16,732 nucleotides of DNA from DAHUYF01 sp052143095 (lineage in GTDB: Bacteria; Pseudomonadota; Alphaproteobacteria; ATCC43930; CGMCC-115725), in assembly GCA_052143095.1 (NCBI GenBank), contig JBKQTR010000543.1, forward strand, positions 1-16,732, given 5' to 3'. This document shows positions 1-7,051 of this stretch, piece after piece; position 1 is the first letter of the stretch, and each line of letters opens with the position of its first letter. The notes beneath the pieces are model-generated. The model saw only the letters and a list, made by a program, of their open reading frames with translations. It searched no databases and was not told the DNA's origin. The translations under genes and the position numbers were made by a program.

Positions 1-1
1 C

Positions 2-781
2 TACGACCTCGTCGAGGCGATGGACAATGTCGAGAGCGCCGCCGCCGGCGGCGATTCCTTCCCGACGACGCAGGTTCTGACCGCCGACGGCGTTGTCAGC
101 CTGATCGGCTGCCTGATGGGCAATCCCTTCATCAACGCCGTCTATATCGGTCATCCCGGCTGGAAGGCGATGGGCGGCCGCATCGGCTATTCCGCCGCCA
201 CCGGCGTCATGGTGATCGTACTGTCCTGGTTCGGCATCATCGCGGTGATGACGGCGCTGATCCCGCTGGTCGCCATCCTGCCGATCCTACTTTATATCGG
301 CATGCTGATCGGCTCGCAGGCCTTCCAGGAGACGCCGAAATCCCACGCCCCGGCGATCATCCTGGCCATGGTTCCGCAGATCGCGGCCTGGGGAAAGATC
401 CAGATCGACGGCGCGCTCGGCGCTGCGGGAACCAACGCCGCCACCGTCGGCATCGACAAGATGGCGCAGGTGGGCGTGCTCTATCACGGGCTGGCAGTCC
501 TCGGCGGCGGCGCCATTCTCGCCGGCGTGGTGATCGGCGCCATCACCGTCTTCATCATCGAGGGGCAGTTCATCAAATCCGCCGCCTTCGCCGCAACCGG
601 CGCGGTGCTGACCTTCTTCGGCTTCATCCATGGCGAAGCCATCAGCATCGGCAGCTCGCCTTCAGTGGCGGTGAGCTATCTCGGGGTCGCGGTGGTGCTG
701 CTCCTCTGCTCGCGCTTCGCCGCCGTTGCGCCGAAGCCGATGCCGATCCATCACGCCGTCAGCGCGACGCCGGCCGAATGA
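2..781 (+). CDS. NCS2-family purine/nucleobase permease, C-terminal part (5' end outside window)
   Basis: The open frame runs in from the left edge, so the N-terminal half is missing and about 259 residues remain. The translation begins YDLVEAMDNVESAAAGGD and continues FPTTQVLTADG, then GNPFINAVYIGHPGWKAMGG. I recognise this as an NCS2 (xanthine/uracil/AzgA-like) permease of the inner membrane. Several hydrophobic segments follow: near MVIVLSWFGIIAVMTALIPLVA, AIILAMVPQIAAW, LAVLGGGAILAGVVIGAITV and VSYLGVAVVLLLC. The first in-frame ATG at position 20 is internal, not a start. The gene stops with TGA just before a strong hairpin. The substrate cannot be read from the sequence. Its position beside xdh, hiuH and the deaminases makes a purine such as xanthine, urate or adenine the reasonable inference. 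Proton-coupled transport is known for the family. Confidence 0.85.
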   Translation, partial: YDLVEAMDNVESAAAGGDSFPTTQVLTADGVVSLIGCLMGNPFINAVYIGHPGWKAMGGRIGYSAATGVMVIVLSWFGIIAVMTALIPLVAILPILLYIGMLIGSQAFQETPKSHAPAIILAMVPQIAAWGKIQIDGALGAAGTNAATVGIDKMAQVGVLYHGLAVLGGGAILAGVVIGAITVFIIEGQFIKSAAFAATGAVLTFFGFIHGEAISIGSSPSVAVSYLGVAVVLLLCSRFAAVAPKPMPIHHAVSATPAE

Positions 782-790
782 CGTAACGCT

Positions 791-825
791 CGGCCGCCTC
801 ATCCGCGCAGAGGATGAGGCGGCCG
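791..825. terminator. Strong 14-bp hairpin between convergent genes (candidate terminator)
   Basis: CGGCCGCCTCATCC (791-804) is perfectly complementary to GGATGAGGCGGCCG (812-825) across a 7-base loop. It starts 9 bases after the stop of the NCS2 permease. There is no adjacent T-run, so it is not a textbook intrinsic terminator. Its placement between two convergent genes still fits bidirectional termination or 3'-end protection. Confidence 0.55.
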
Positions 826-902
826 CGGCGCTGCTGGGCCCTTTGCCGTTTTGCAAACCGCAGCCTGCCGGAGCCCTCTCCGCTCGCCTGCGGGGGAAGC
901 AG

Positions 903-931
903 CCCGTTCGGTCGCTCCGCGATCGAACGGG
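903..931. terminator. Second hairpin in the same convergent gap
   Basis: CCCGTTCG (903-910) pairs with CGAACGGG (924-931). The stem continues inward through a G-T pair and TCG/CGA to a loop of about 5 bases. It lies 36 bases past the stop of the minus-strand gene at 967-1563 and could be its terminator. Neither side has a clear T-run. The surrounding GC-rich text (about 870-955) may be a dispersed intergenic repeat, which cannot be tested from one window. Confidence 0.4.
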
Positions 932-966
932 TTGTCCCTCACCCGCCGGACATGCCCTGTAGGTTC

Positions 967-1563
967 TTACGGTGCCTGCTGCAGGAAGCGCTGGAGCAGG
1001 CGGGACCACCGCTCATAGGCGAAGCCTGCCGAGGGGTGACTGATGCGCGTGAAGCAGCTGCGGTGCCCCTCGACCACGACGCGGCGACAGGGCTCGTCGA
1101 TCTCGCCGCAACGGATCGGCCGATCGGCCTCCCAGGCGGCATCGGCGACCGCGAGCGCCTGCCAATTGGCGTCGCCCCAGACGATGACATGCGTGGGCTT
1201 GGCGTGGCGCAGCATGTCGCGCAGCAGCCTTGCATGCAGCGGATCCGACCGCGTCCTGGCGGTGAGCGGCGCGCCGGCCGGTCCCGAGACGTACGTGACG
1301 TTGTAATTGTAGAAGGCCGTGCGCTCCCAGAACGCCCGCACCTGCCGGCGGAAGTCGTTCTCCCAATGGCGCAGGCCGAGCACGGCTTGCTCGAAATTGG
1401 TGAAGATGAGATCGGGGGCGCCGCCGATCTTGCGCAGGATGCATTCGCGATCGGTCAAGGGCACATCCAGGCGGATGTCGCCAACCACCATCACGCGCGG
1501 GTTGCTCGCCTCGTATTTGCCGTCGACGCCCATCCAGGGGTCGAAGCCGTCGATGCCGAACAT
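967..1563 (-). CDS. Uncharacterised 198-aa protein, weak resemblance to the uracil-DNA glycosylase fold
   Basis: I do not recognise this protein with confidence. The start chosen is the ATG giving MFGIDGFDPWMGVDGKYEAS. A strong GAGGGAGG lies 4 bases upstream, and the longer open frame before it reads as low-complexity Arg/Ser sequence. Visible segments are RVMVVGDIRLDVPLT, PDLIFTNFEQAVLG, WERTAFYNYNVTYV, KPTHVIVWGDANW and TRISHPSAGFAYERW. The strand-like VMVVGD near the N-terminus, the later HVIVWG and the C-terminal HPS recall the layout of the uracil-DNA glycosylase superfamily, but the catalytic motif after the first strand is not evident. No signal peptide or membrane segment is seen. It is divergent from the hiuH-xdh operon, with 298 bases between the starts, and convergent with the NCS2 permease. 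Being a real gene is well supported by the ribosome site and protein-like composition; its function is not. Confidence 0.7.
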   Translation of the reverse strand: MFGIDGFDPWMGVDGKYEASNPRVMVVGDIRLDVPLTDRECILRKIGGAPDLIFTNFEQAVLGLRHWENDFRRQVRAFWERTAFYNYNVTYVSGPAGAPLTARTRSDPLHARLLRDMLRHAKPTHVIVWGDANWQALAVADAAWEADRPIRCGEIDEPCRRVVVEGHRSCFTRISHPSAGFAYERWSRLLQRFLQQAP

Positions 1564-1720
1564 GGCGCCTCCCTCGCGCTTGTCGCTCGCGCCGAATGAT
1601 ACCGGGATCTCCCGCGCCGACCAATGATCCGGCGACGACGATCGAACGGCGCTGGCATGCCGATTGCTTCGATCGCCCCGGCCGCTGCGCGATCCCCGGC
1701 GGCAGGGAAGGCGCCTCACC

Positions 1721-1749
1721 CCTGGTCAGATTGTATGCAATCCTGGTCA
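1721..1749. promoter_or_regulatory. Candidate operator: 12-bp imperfect palindrome flanked by direct repeats
   Basis: ATTGTATGCAAT (1730-1741) is a near-palindrome with 5 of 6 pairs matching. It is flanked by two identical copies of CCTGGTCA at 1721-1728 and 1742-1749, spaced 21 bases apart, which is about two helical turns. It sits about 120 bases before hiuH and about 160 bases before the divergent gene. The ATTGTATRC core recurs at 13012-13020. The form is compatible with a GntR-family operator. The TGGTCA elements resemble half-sites of RutR-type regulators. Both assignments are inference. Confidence 0.4.
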
Positions 1750-1846
1750 AAATCCGGTACGGCTTGCTCCCGGGCGCGCTTGTCCGGCAGTATTGACCGG
1801 AACGGCCGCGCAGAGCCGCATGATCGGGGATGGCTCGGCGCGGCGC

Positions 1847-1853
1847 AGAAGGA
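1847..1853 (+). promoter_or_regulatory. Ribosome binding site that sets the GTG start of hiuH
   Basis: AGAAGGA lies 8 bases before the GTG at 1862. The alternative ATG at 1820 has no comparable site and would add a 14-residue Arg-rich tail not typical of the family. Confidence 0.6.
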
Positions 1854-1861
1854 CGCATCCG

Positions 1862-2212
1862 GTGGCACGGCTGACCACTCATGTGCTCGACACGGCTCAG
1901 GGGCGCCCCGCCTCGGGGATGCGGGTCGAGCTCTATGTCGGTGCCGGCGAGCGCCGGCTGCTGGCCGCGTGCGTGATGAACCATGACGGGCGCTGCGACG
2001 CGCCGTTGGGCGAGCACGGCGCCGTCCCTCCGGGTGTCTATGAGCTGGTGTTTCACGCCGGCGACTATTTCCGCGCCGCCGGCGCCAGCCTGCCCGACCC
2101 GCCCTTCGTCGATCAGGTCCTGCTCCGCTTCGGCATCGCCGAGGCCGATGGGCGCTATCACGTGCCGCTACTGGTATCGCCCTGGTCCTACTCGACCTAT
2201 CGCGGCTCCTAG
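1862..2212 (+). CDS. hiuH: 5-hydroxyisourate hydrolase (transthyretin-like)
   Basis: This enzyme hydrolyses 5-hydroxyisourate, the product of uricase, to OHCU (2-oxo-4-hydroxy-4-carboxy-5-ureidoimidazoline), the second step of urate breakdown. The GTG start gives 116 residues, normal for the family. The N-terminal LTTHVLDTAQGRPA carries the conserved His. NHDGRCD carries the conserved Arg. YHVPLLVSPWSYSTYRGS holds the second His and ends in the diagnostic C-terminal YRGS tetrapeptide. All four expected active-site positions are therefore present. No signal peptide is seen, so it is cytoplasmic. It opens the operon and is separated from xdhA by only 9 bases. It is placed with the urate-producing enzyme rather than with uraD, which lies at the far end of the window on the other strand. 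Confidence 0.95.
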   Translation: MARLTTHVLDTAQGRPASGMRVELYVGAGERRLLAACVMNHDGRCDAPLGEHGAVPPGVYELVFHAGDYFRAAGASLPDPPFVDQVLLRFGIAEADGRYHVPLLVSPWSYSTYRGS

Positions 2213-2221
2213 GCGACGCCG

Positions 2222-3682
2222 ATGACCGACCATATCCGCTTCGCGCTCGACGGCCAGCTCCGGGAGCTCGGCCAAGTCGATCCCACGCTCACCGTGCTCA
2301 ATTATCTCCGCGGCGTCGAGCGGCGCTGCGGCACCAAGGAAGGCTGCGCCGAGGGCGATTGCGGCGCCTGCACGGTGGTGCTGAGCGAGCTCACCGGCGA
2401 CGGCCTGCGCCACCGCGCGGTCAATGCCTGCATCCTGTTCGTGGCGGCGCTCGACGGCAAGGCGCTGGTGACGGTCGAGAGTCTCCGCGCCGCCGACGGC
2501 GCGCTGCATCCGGTGCAGCGCGCGATGGTCGAATGCCACGCCTCGCAATGCGGCTTCTGCACGCCCGGCTTCGTCATGTCGCTGTTCGCACTCTACGAGA
2601 GCGAGACGCTGCCGCAGCGCCGACGCATCGACGACGTGCTCGCCGGCAATCTCTGCCGCTGCACCGGTTATCGGCCGATCGTCGCCGCAGCACAGCGCGC
2701 CTATGCCTATGGCGAGAGCCGGCAGGCTTCCGGCGCGGCGGCGACGGTCGCGCTGCTGCGATCGATCGCACGGCGCGACACGCTGATGCTGCAGCATAGG
2801 GGCCGCCGTCTCTTCGCGCCGCGCACCATCGAGGCGCTGGCGGAGCTGGTCGCGCGCCATCCCGAGGCGCATCTGCTTGCCGGCGGCACCGATATCGGGC
2901 TGTGGGTCACGAAGCAGCATCGCGCGCTCGATACGCTCATCTATGTCGGCGGTGTCGAGGGGCTCGATGCGGTCGCGGTGACCGACACGCATATCGAGAT
3001 CGGCGCGGCGGCGACCTATACCGACGCGCAGGCGGTGCTGGCGGCGCAGTACCCCGATGTCGGCGAGCTCATCCGGCGCCTCGGCTCCGTCCAGGTGCGC
3101 AACGCCGGCACCATCGGCGGCAATATCGGCAACGCCTCGCCGATCGGCGACATGCCGCCGGCGCTGATCGCGCTCGGCGCCAGCCTGGTGCTGCGCCACG
3201 GCGGCGGTCGCCGCGAGCTGCCGCTCGACGCATTCTTCCTCGACTACCGCAAGACGGCGTTGCGAGCCGGCGAGTTCATCGAGCGTGTGCGCGTGCCGCT
3301 TGCGTCGCCCGACCGCCGGTTCCGCGCCTACAAGATCTCGAAGCGCTTCGACCAGGACATCTCGGCGGTATGCGGCGCCTTCTCGCTCGCGCTCGAGCAC
3401 GATCGGGTCGCCGACATCCGCCTGTGCTACGGTGGCATGGCGGCAACGCCGAAGCGCGCGCATGCCTGCGAGCAGGCGCTGATCGGCCGGCGCTGGACGG
3501 AGGCGACCATTGCCTCTGTCCTGCCGGTGCTCGACGGTTGCTTCACGCCGCTCTCCGACATGCGCGCCAGCGCCGGCTACCGCCGGCTGGTTGCGGGCAA
3601 TCTGCTGCGCAAGTTCCAGCTCGAGACCGCGGGCCGGCCGGGCGCGACCAGGCTGCTCGCCGAAGAGAGGATCTCCGCATGA
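2222..3682 (+). CDS. xdhA: Xanthine dehydrogenase small subunit (two [2Fe-2S] clusters plus FAD)
   Basis: XdhA is the electron-transfer subunit of xanthine dehydrogenase, passing electrons from the molybdenum subunit to FAD and NAD+. The protein has 486 residues. The N-terminal plant-type ferredoxin domain has C42, C47, C50 and C70 (in CGTKEGCAEGDCGAC and the later AVNAC). The second iron-sulfur domain has C110, C113, C145 and C147 (in SQCGFCTPGF and GNLCRCTGYRP). All eight ligands are intact. The FAD domain follows, with LLAGGTDIG near residue 218 and GTIGGNIGNASPIGD near residue 297, then the CO-dehydrogenase-flavoprotein-like C-terminal domain. It starts 9 bases after hiuH with no strong ribosome site, suggesting translational coupling, and its TGA overlaps the xdhB ATG (ATGA). 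Confidence 0.97.
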   Translation: MTDHIRFALDGQLRELGQVDPTLTVLNYLRGVERRCGTKEGCAEGDCGACTVVLSELTGDGLRHRAVNACILFVAALDGKALVTVESLRAADGALHPVQRAMVECHASQCGFCTPGFVMSLFALYESETLPQRRRIDDVLAGNLCRCTGYRPIVAAAQRAYAYGESRQASGAAATVALLRSIARRDTLMLQHRGRRLFAPRTIEALAELVARHPEAHLLAGGTDIGLWVTKQHRALDTLIYVGGVEGLDAVAVTDTHIEIGAAATYTDAQAVLAAQYPDVGELIRRLGSVQVRNAGTIGGNIGNASPIGDMPPALIALGASLVLRHGGGRRELPLDAFFLDYRKTALRAGEFIERVRVPLASPDRRFRAYKISKRFDQDISAVCGAFSLALEHDRVADIRLCYGGMAATPKRAHACEQALIGRRWTEATIASVLPVLDGCFTPLSDMRASAGYRRLVAGNLLRKFQLETAGRPGATRLLAEERISA

Positions 3683-6018
3683 GGCGCCCGCGCCAGCGAC
3701 CGGCGGTGGCGGCGCCGCTGCCGCATGACAGCGCGGTACAGCACGTCTCAGGCACCGCGCTCTATATCGACGATGTGCCGGAGCCGCGCGACCTGCTGCA
3801 TGCCTATATCCGCTTGAGCGAGCGCGCGCATGCGCGCATCACCCGTCTCGACGTCGCCGCCGTCGCCGCGGCACCAGGCGTCGCCGCGGTGATGACGGCG
3901 CGCGACCTGCCGGCGGCCAACGATATCGGGCCGGTGCTGCCCGGCGATCTCGTCTTCGCCGACGGCGTCGTCGAGTATTGGGGACAATCGCTGTTTGCCG
4001 TCGCCGCCGACAGCATCGAGCTCGCCCGCGCCGCCGCCTTCAAGGCGGTGATCGACTACGAGGAGCTGCCGGCGATCCTCAGCATCGAGGCGGCTTTGGC
4101 GCAGCAAGCCTTCGTGCTGCCGACCCAGATCATGCGGCGCGGCGATGCCGGCGCGGCGCTGGCGCGCGCGCCCCATCGTCTCAAGGGGCGGCTTGCCGTC
4201 GGCGGCCAGGATCATTTCTATCTCGAGGGCCAGGTGGCGATGGCGGTGCCGCGCGAGGGCGGCGACATGCTTGTGCTGAGCTCGACGCAGCATCCGAGCG
4301 AGGTGCAGCATCTCGTCGCCAGGGTGCTGGGGCTTCCCGACAGCGCCGTGGTCACCCAGGTGCGGCGCATGGGCGGCGGCTTCGGCGGCAAGGAGACGCA
4401 GGCGGCGCCGATCGCCTGCACGGCGGCGCTGCTCGCCCAGCGCACCGGGCGCCCGGTCAAGCTGCGGCTTGATCGCGACGACGACATGATCCTCACCGGC
4501 AAGCGCCACGATTTCATCGCCGATTACGATGTCGGATTCGACGCCGAGGGCCGCATCCGCGGCATCGAGTTCATGCTCGCCTCGCGCTGCGGCATCTCGC
4601 CGGACCTGTCGGGCGCGGTCAACGACCGCGCCATGATGCATGCCGACAATTGCTATTATCTCGACAACGTCACCATCACCTCGCATCGGTGCAAGACGCA
4701 TACCGTCTCCAACACCGCCTTCCGCGGCTTCGGCGGCCCGCAGGGCATGATGGCGATCGAGCATGTCGTCGACGAGATCGCGCGCTGTCTCGGCCTCGAC
4801 CCGCTGGCGGTGCGCAAGCGCAATTTCTACGGCGTCAAGCGCCGCAACGTCACGCCCTATCACATGAAGGTCGAGGACAACGTCATTGCCGCGCTCGTCG
4901 CCGAGCTCGAGGAGAGCGCCGATTATGCGGCGCGGCGCGAGGCGGCCGCGCGCTTCAATGCCACCAGCCCCTGGCTGAAGCGCGGCCTGGCGCTGACGCC
5001 GGTGAAGTTCGGCATCTCGTTTACCGCCACCTCGATGAACCAGGCGGGAGCGCTGGTCCATGTCTATACCGACGGCAGCGTCCAGCTCAACCACGGCGGC
5101 ACCGAGATGGGGCAGGGGCTGTTCATCAAGGTCGCGCAGGTGGTCGCCGACGCGCTCGGCATCGACATCGCGCGCGTCAAGATCACCGCCACGACGACGG
5201 AGAAAGTGCCGAACACCTCGCCCACCGCCGCCTCGGCCGGCAGCGATCTCAACGGCAAGGCGGCGCAGGCGGCGGCGCGCGAGATCAGGACGCGGCTCGC
5301 GCGCTGCGCGGCGTCGCTGTGGCGCGGCAGGCCGCAGGACGTGGTCTTCGCCACGGGCAAGGTGCGGCTGGGCCGGCGCTCGCTGAGCTTCGCCGAGCTC
5401 GCCAAGCACGCCCATCGCAGCCGCGTCTCGCTCTCCGCCACCGGCTTCTACCGCACGCCCAAGATCCAGTACGACGCCAAGACGCATCGCGGCCGGCCGT
5501 TCTATTATTTCGCCTATGGCGCGGCGGTGAGCGAGGTCGAGATCGACACGCTCACGGGGGAGTACAAGCTGCGGCGCGTCGACATCCTGCATGATTGCGG
5601 CGCCTCGCTCAATCCGGCGATCGATCTCGGCCAGGTCGAGGGCGGCTTCGTCCAGGGCATGGGCTGGCTCACCAGCGAGGAGCTGTGCTGGGACGCGGCC
5701 GGGCGGATCACCACGCATGCGCCGTCGACCTACAAGATTCCGACCTGCAGCGACGTGCCGGCGGAATTTCACGTCGCCCTGCTGCGCAGCGGGCGCAACC
5801 GCGAGCCCTCGATCTACCGCTCCAAGGCGGTGGGCGAGCCGCCGCTGATGCTGGGGATCTCGGTCTTCCACGCGCTCAGGGACGCCATCGCCGCCGTGGG
5901 CGAGTACCAGGCGAGCCCGCTGCTCGACGCGCCGGCAACGCCCGAGCGCGTGCTGCTGGCGGTCGAGGAACTGCGGGCACGGCTCGGCCGGACGACGGCG
6001 CGGGCGGCGGCGGAATGA
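3679..6018 (+). CDS. xdhB: Xanthine dehydrogenase molybdopterin-binding large subunit
   Basis: XdhB is the catalytic subunit that hydroxylates hypoxanthine to xanthine and xanthine to urate at the molybdenum cofactor. The 779-residue length is standard for the bacterial split enzyme. The N-terminal domain reads HVSGTALYIDDVPEP. Cofactor and substrate motifs are QHPSEVQHLVARVLGLP, the glycine-rich MGGGFGGKE near 230-239, and FRGFGGPQG at 348-356 with its conserved Arg. HGGTEMGQGLF follows, and KAVGEPPLMLG carries the catalytic glutamate at about residue 720. The start is the ATG overlapping the xdhA stop; the frame is open far upstream but lies inside xdhA. No secretion signal is seen, consistent with a cytoplasmic enzyme. 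A long open frame on the opposite strand over this gene is a GC-rich shadow. Confidence 0.97.
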   Translation: MRRPRQRPAVAAPLPHDSAVQHVSGTALYIDDVPEPRDLLHAYIRLSERAHARITRLDVAAVAAAPGVAAVMTARDLPAANDIGPVLPGDLVFADGVVEYWGQSLFAVAADSIELARAAAFKAVIDYEELPAILSIEAALAQQAFVLPTQIMRRGDAGAALARAPHRLKGRLAVGGQDHFYLEGQVAMAVPREGGDMLVLSSTQHPSEVQHLVARVLGLPDSAVVTQVRRMGGGFGGKETQAAPIACTAALLAQRTGRPVKLRLDRDDDMILTGKRHDFIADYDVGFDAEGRIRGIEFMLASRCGISPDLSGAVNDRAMMHADNCYYLDNVTITSHRCKTHTVSNTAFRGFGGPQGMMAIEHVVDEIARCLGLDPLAVRKRNFYGVKRRNVTPYHMKVEDNVIAALVAELEESADYAARREAAARFNATSPWLKRGLALTPVKFGISFTATSMNQAGALVHVYTDGSVQLNHGGTEMGQGLFIKVAQVVADALGIDIARVKITATTTEKVPNTSPTAASAGSDLNGKAAQAAAREIRTRLARCAASLWRGRPQDVVFATGKVRLGRRSLSFAELAKHAHRSRVSLSATGFYRTPKIQYDAKTHRGRPFYYFAYGAAVSEVEIDTLTGEYKLRRVDILHDCGASLNPAIDLGQVEGGFVQGMGWLTSEELCWDAAGRITTHAPSTYKIPTCSDVPAEFHVALLRSGRNREPSIYRSKAVGEPPLMLGISVFHALRDAIAAVGEYQASPLLDAPATPERVLLAVEELRARLGRTTARAAAE

Positions 6019-6055
6019 TTGCGGCGATTGCGGGCTAGGGAGAGGTCGGCGCGCG

Positions 6056-7051
6056 ATGCGGGCATGGGGCAGGATCGTCGAATTGCTCGAGAGCGAGCGC
6101 CTTCTGGCGCTGGTGACGGTCGTCGAGGCGCAGGGCTCAACGCCGCGCGAGGCGGGCGCGCGGATGATCGTGCTGCCCTCGGGCGCCTTCTCCGGCACCA
6201 TCGGCGGCGGCGCGCTCGAATGGCAGGCGCTCGGCGCCGCGCAGGCGGCGCTCGCCCGCGGCGGCGAGGGGGTGATCCTGCGCGACTTCGCGCTCGGCCC
6301 CGAGCTCGGCCAGTGCTGCGGCGGTCGCGTCACGCTCGCGTTCGAGCTTATCGGCGCCGGCGATCTCGGGTTTGCCCGCGCGCTCGCCGCGCGCGAGGCG
6401 GCGGGACCGCTCGTCACCGCGTCGCGCCGCGTGGCCGATGGGCCGGCGGAGCGGCGCCTTGCCGATGCGGCGGAGATCGCCGCGCTCGGTCCTGGCACGG
6501 TGCTGTTGACCAAAAGCGGCATGCTGCTGCAGCGCTTCGAGGATGCCGCGACGGCGCTCCATCTCTTCGGCGCGGGCCATGTCGGCCGGGCGCTGACGCT
6601 GGCGCTGGCGCCGCTGCCCTTCCGCGTCACCTGGATCGATCCGCGGCCGGGGGCATTTCCCGAGCGCGTCGTCGGCGCCGTCTCGCTGCTCGCCGCCGCC
6701 GAGCCTGCCGCGGTGCTGGAAGCGGCGCCGGACGGGGCGTTCATCCTGGTGATGACGCACAGCCACGCGCTCGACCTCGACATCGTCGCGGCGGCGCTGA
6801 GCGACGGGCGCTTTCCTTATGTCGGCGTGATCGGCAGCAAGACCAAGCGGGCGCGGTTCCTCGGCCGGCTGCGCGAGGTGGGGCTGGGCGAGGCGGCCGA
6901 GCGGCGCCTCATCTGTCCCGTCGGCATGACGGCGCTGCGCTCCAAGCTGCCCGCCGCCATCGCCGCCGGCATCGCCGTCGACCTGCTGCTGCGCCGCGAG
7001 CAGCTCGCGCTGGCGGCGTGCGCCCCTGCGGGGATGAGCGCCCATGGCTGA
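6056..7051 (+). CDS. xdhC: Xanthine dehydrogenase accessory protein XdhC
   Basis: XdhC binds molybdenum cofactor, promotes its sulfuration and delivers it to XdhB; it is not part of the mature enzyme. The protein has 331 residues. The N-terminal domain has the family pattern VVEAQGSTPREAGARMIV (residues 22-39), SGTIGGGALEWQA, and LGQCCGGRVTL near residue 86 with its paired cysteines. The C-terminal Rossmann-like domain has LHLFGAGHVGRAL near residue 170, then WIDPRPGAFPE and YVGVIGSKTKRARF. AGGGAGAGG (6037-6045) lies 10 bases before the ATG. The gap to xdhB is 37 bases. Its end overlaps the ABC ATPase start by 8 bases, which ties enzyme maturation and transport to one transcript. Confidence 0.94.
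   Translation: MRAWGRIVELLESERLLALVTVVEAQGSTPREAGARMIVLPSGAFSGTIGGGALEWQALGAAQAALARGGEGVILRDFALGPELGQCCGGRVTLAFELIGAGDLGFARALAAREAAGPLVTASRRVADGPAERRLADAAEIAALGPGTVLLTKSGMLLQRFEDAATALHLFGAGHVGRALTLALAPLPFRVTWIDPRPGAFPERVVGAVSLLAAAEPAAVLEAAPDGAFILVMTHSHALDLDIVAAALSDGRFPYVGVIGSKTKRARFLGRLREVGLGEAAERRLICPVGMTALRSKLPAAIAAGIAVDLLLRREQLALAACAPAGMSAHG

Larger units (their letters stand above)
782..966. other. Convergent intergenic region after the NCS2 permease
   Basis: This gap of 185 bases holds two hairpins (791-825 and 903-931) and GC-rich text. No coding signal stands out. Short open frames crossing it have no ribosome site or recognisable product. Confidence 0.6.
1564..1861. other. Divergent intergenic region upstream of the purine operon
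   Basis: These 298 bases lie between the start of the minus-strand 198-aa gene and hiuH. They hold the motif block at 1721-1749 and the hiuH ribosome site at 1847-1853. An in-frame ATG at 1820 upstream of hiuH has no good ribosome site. A weak promoter-like pair (TTGCTC at 1764, CAGTAT at 1788, 18-base spacing) is visible but not convincing. No other gene or repeat was seen. Confidence 0.7.

Noticed and set aside
1764..1793. Sigma-70-like promoter TTGCTC / CAGTAT upstream of hiuH
   Set aside because: The match to consensus is weak and such pairs occur by chance in this length; not listed as a feature.
1820..1861. Longer hiuH start at ATG 1820
   Set aside because: There is no good ribosome site, and the extra residues (IGDGSARRRRTHP) are not typical of the family. 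The GTG at 1862 has AGAAGGA at proper spacing.
3748..6783. Long open frame on the minus strand (about 1011 codons) over xdhB and xdhC
   Set aside because: It is opposite two well-supported genes, is rich in Arg, Ala, His and Asp as expected for the shadow of GC-rich codons, and shows no recognisable domain.
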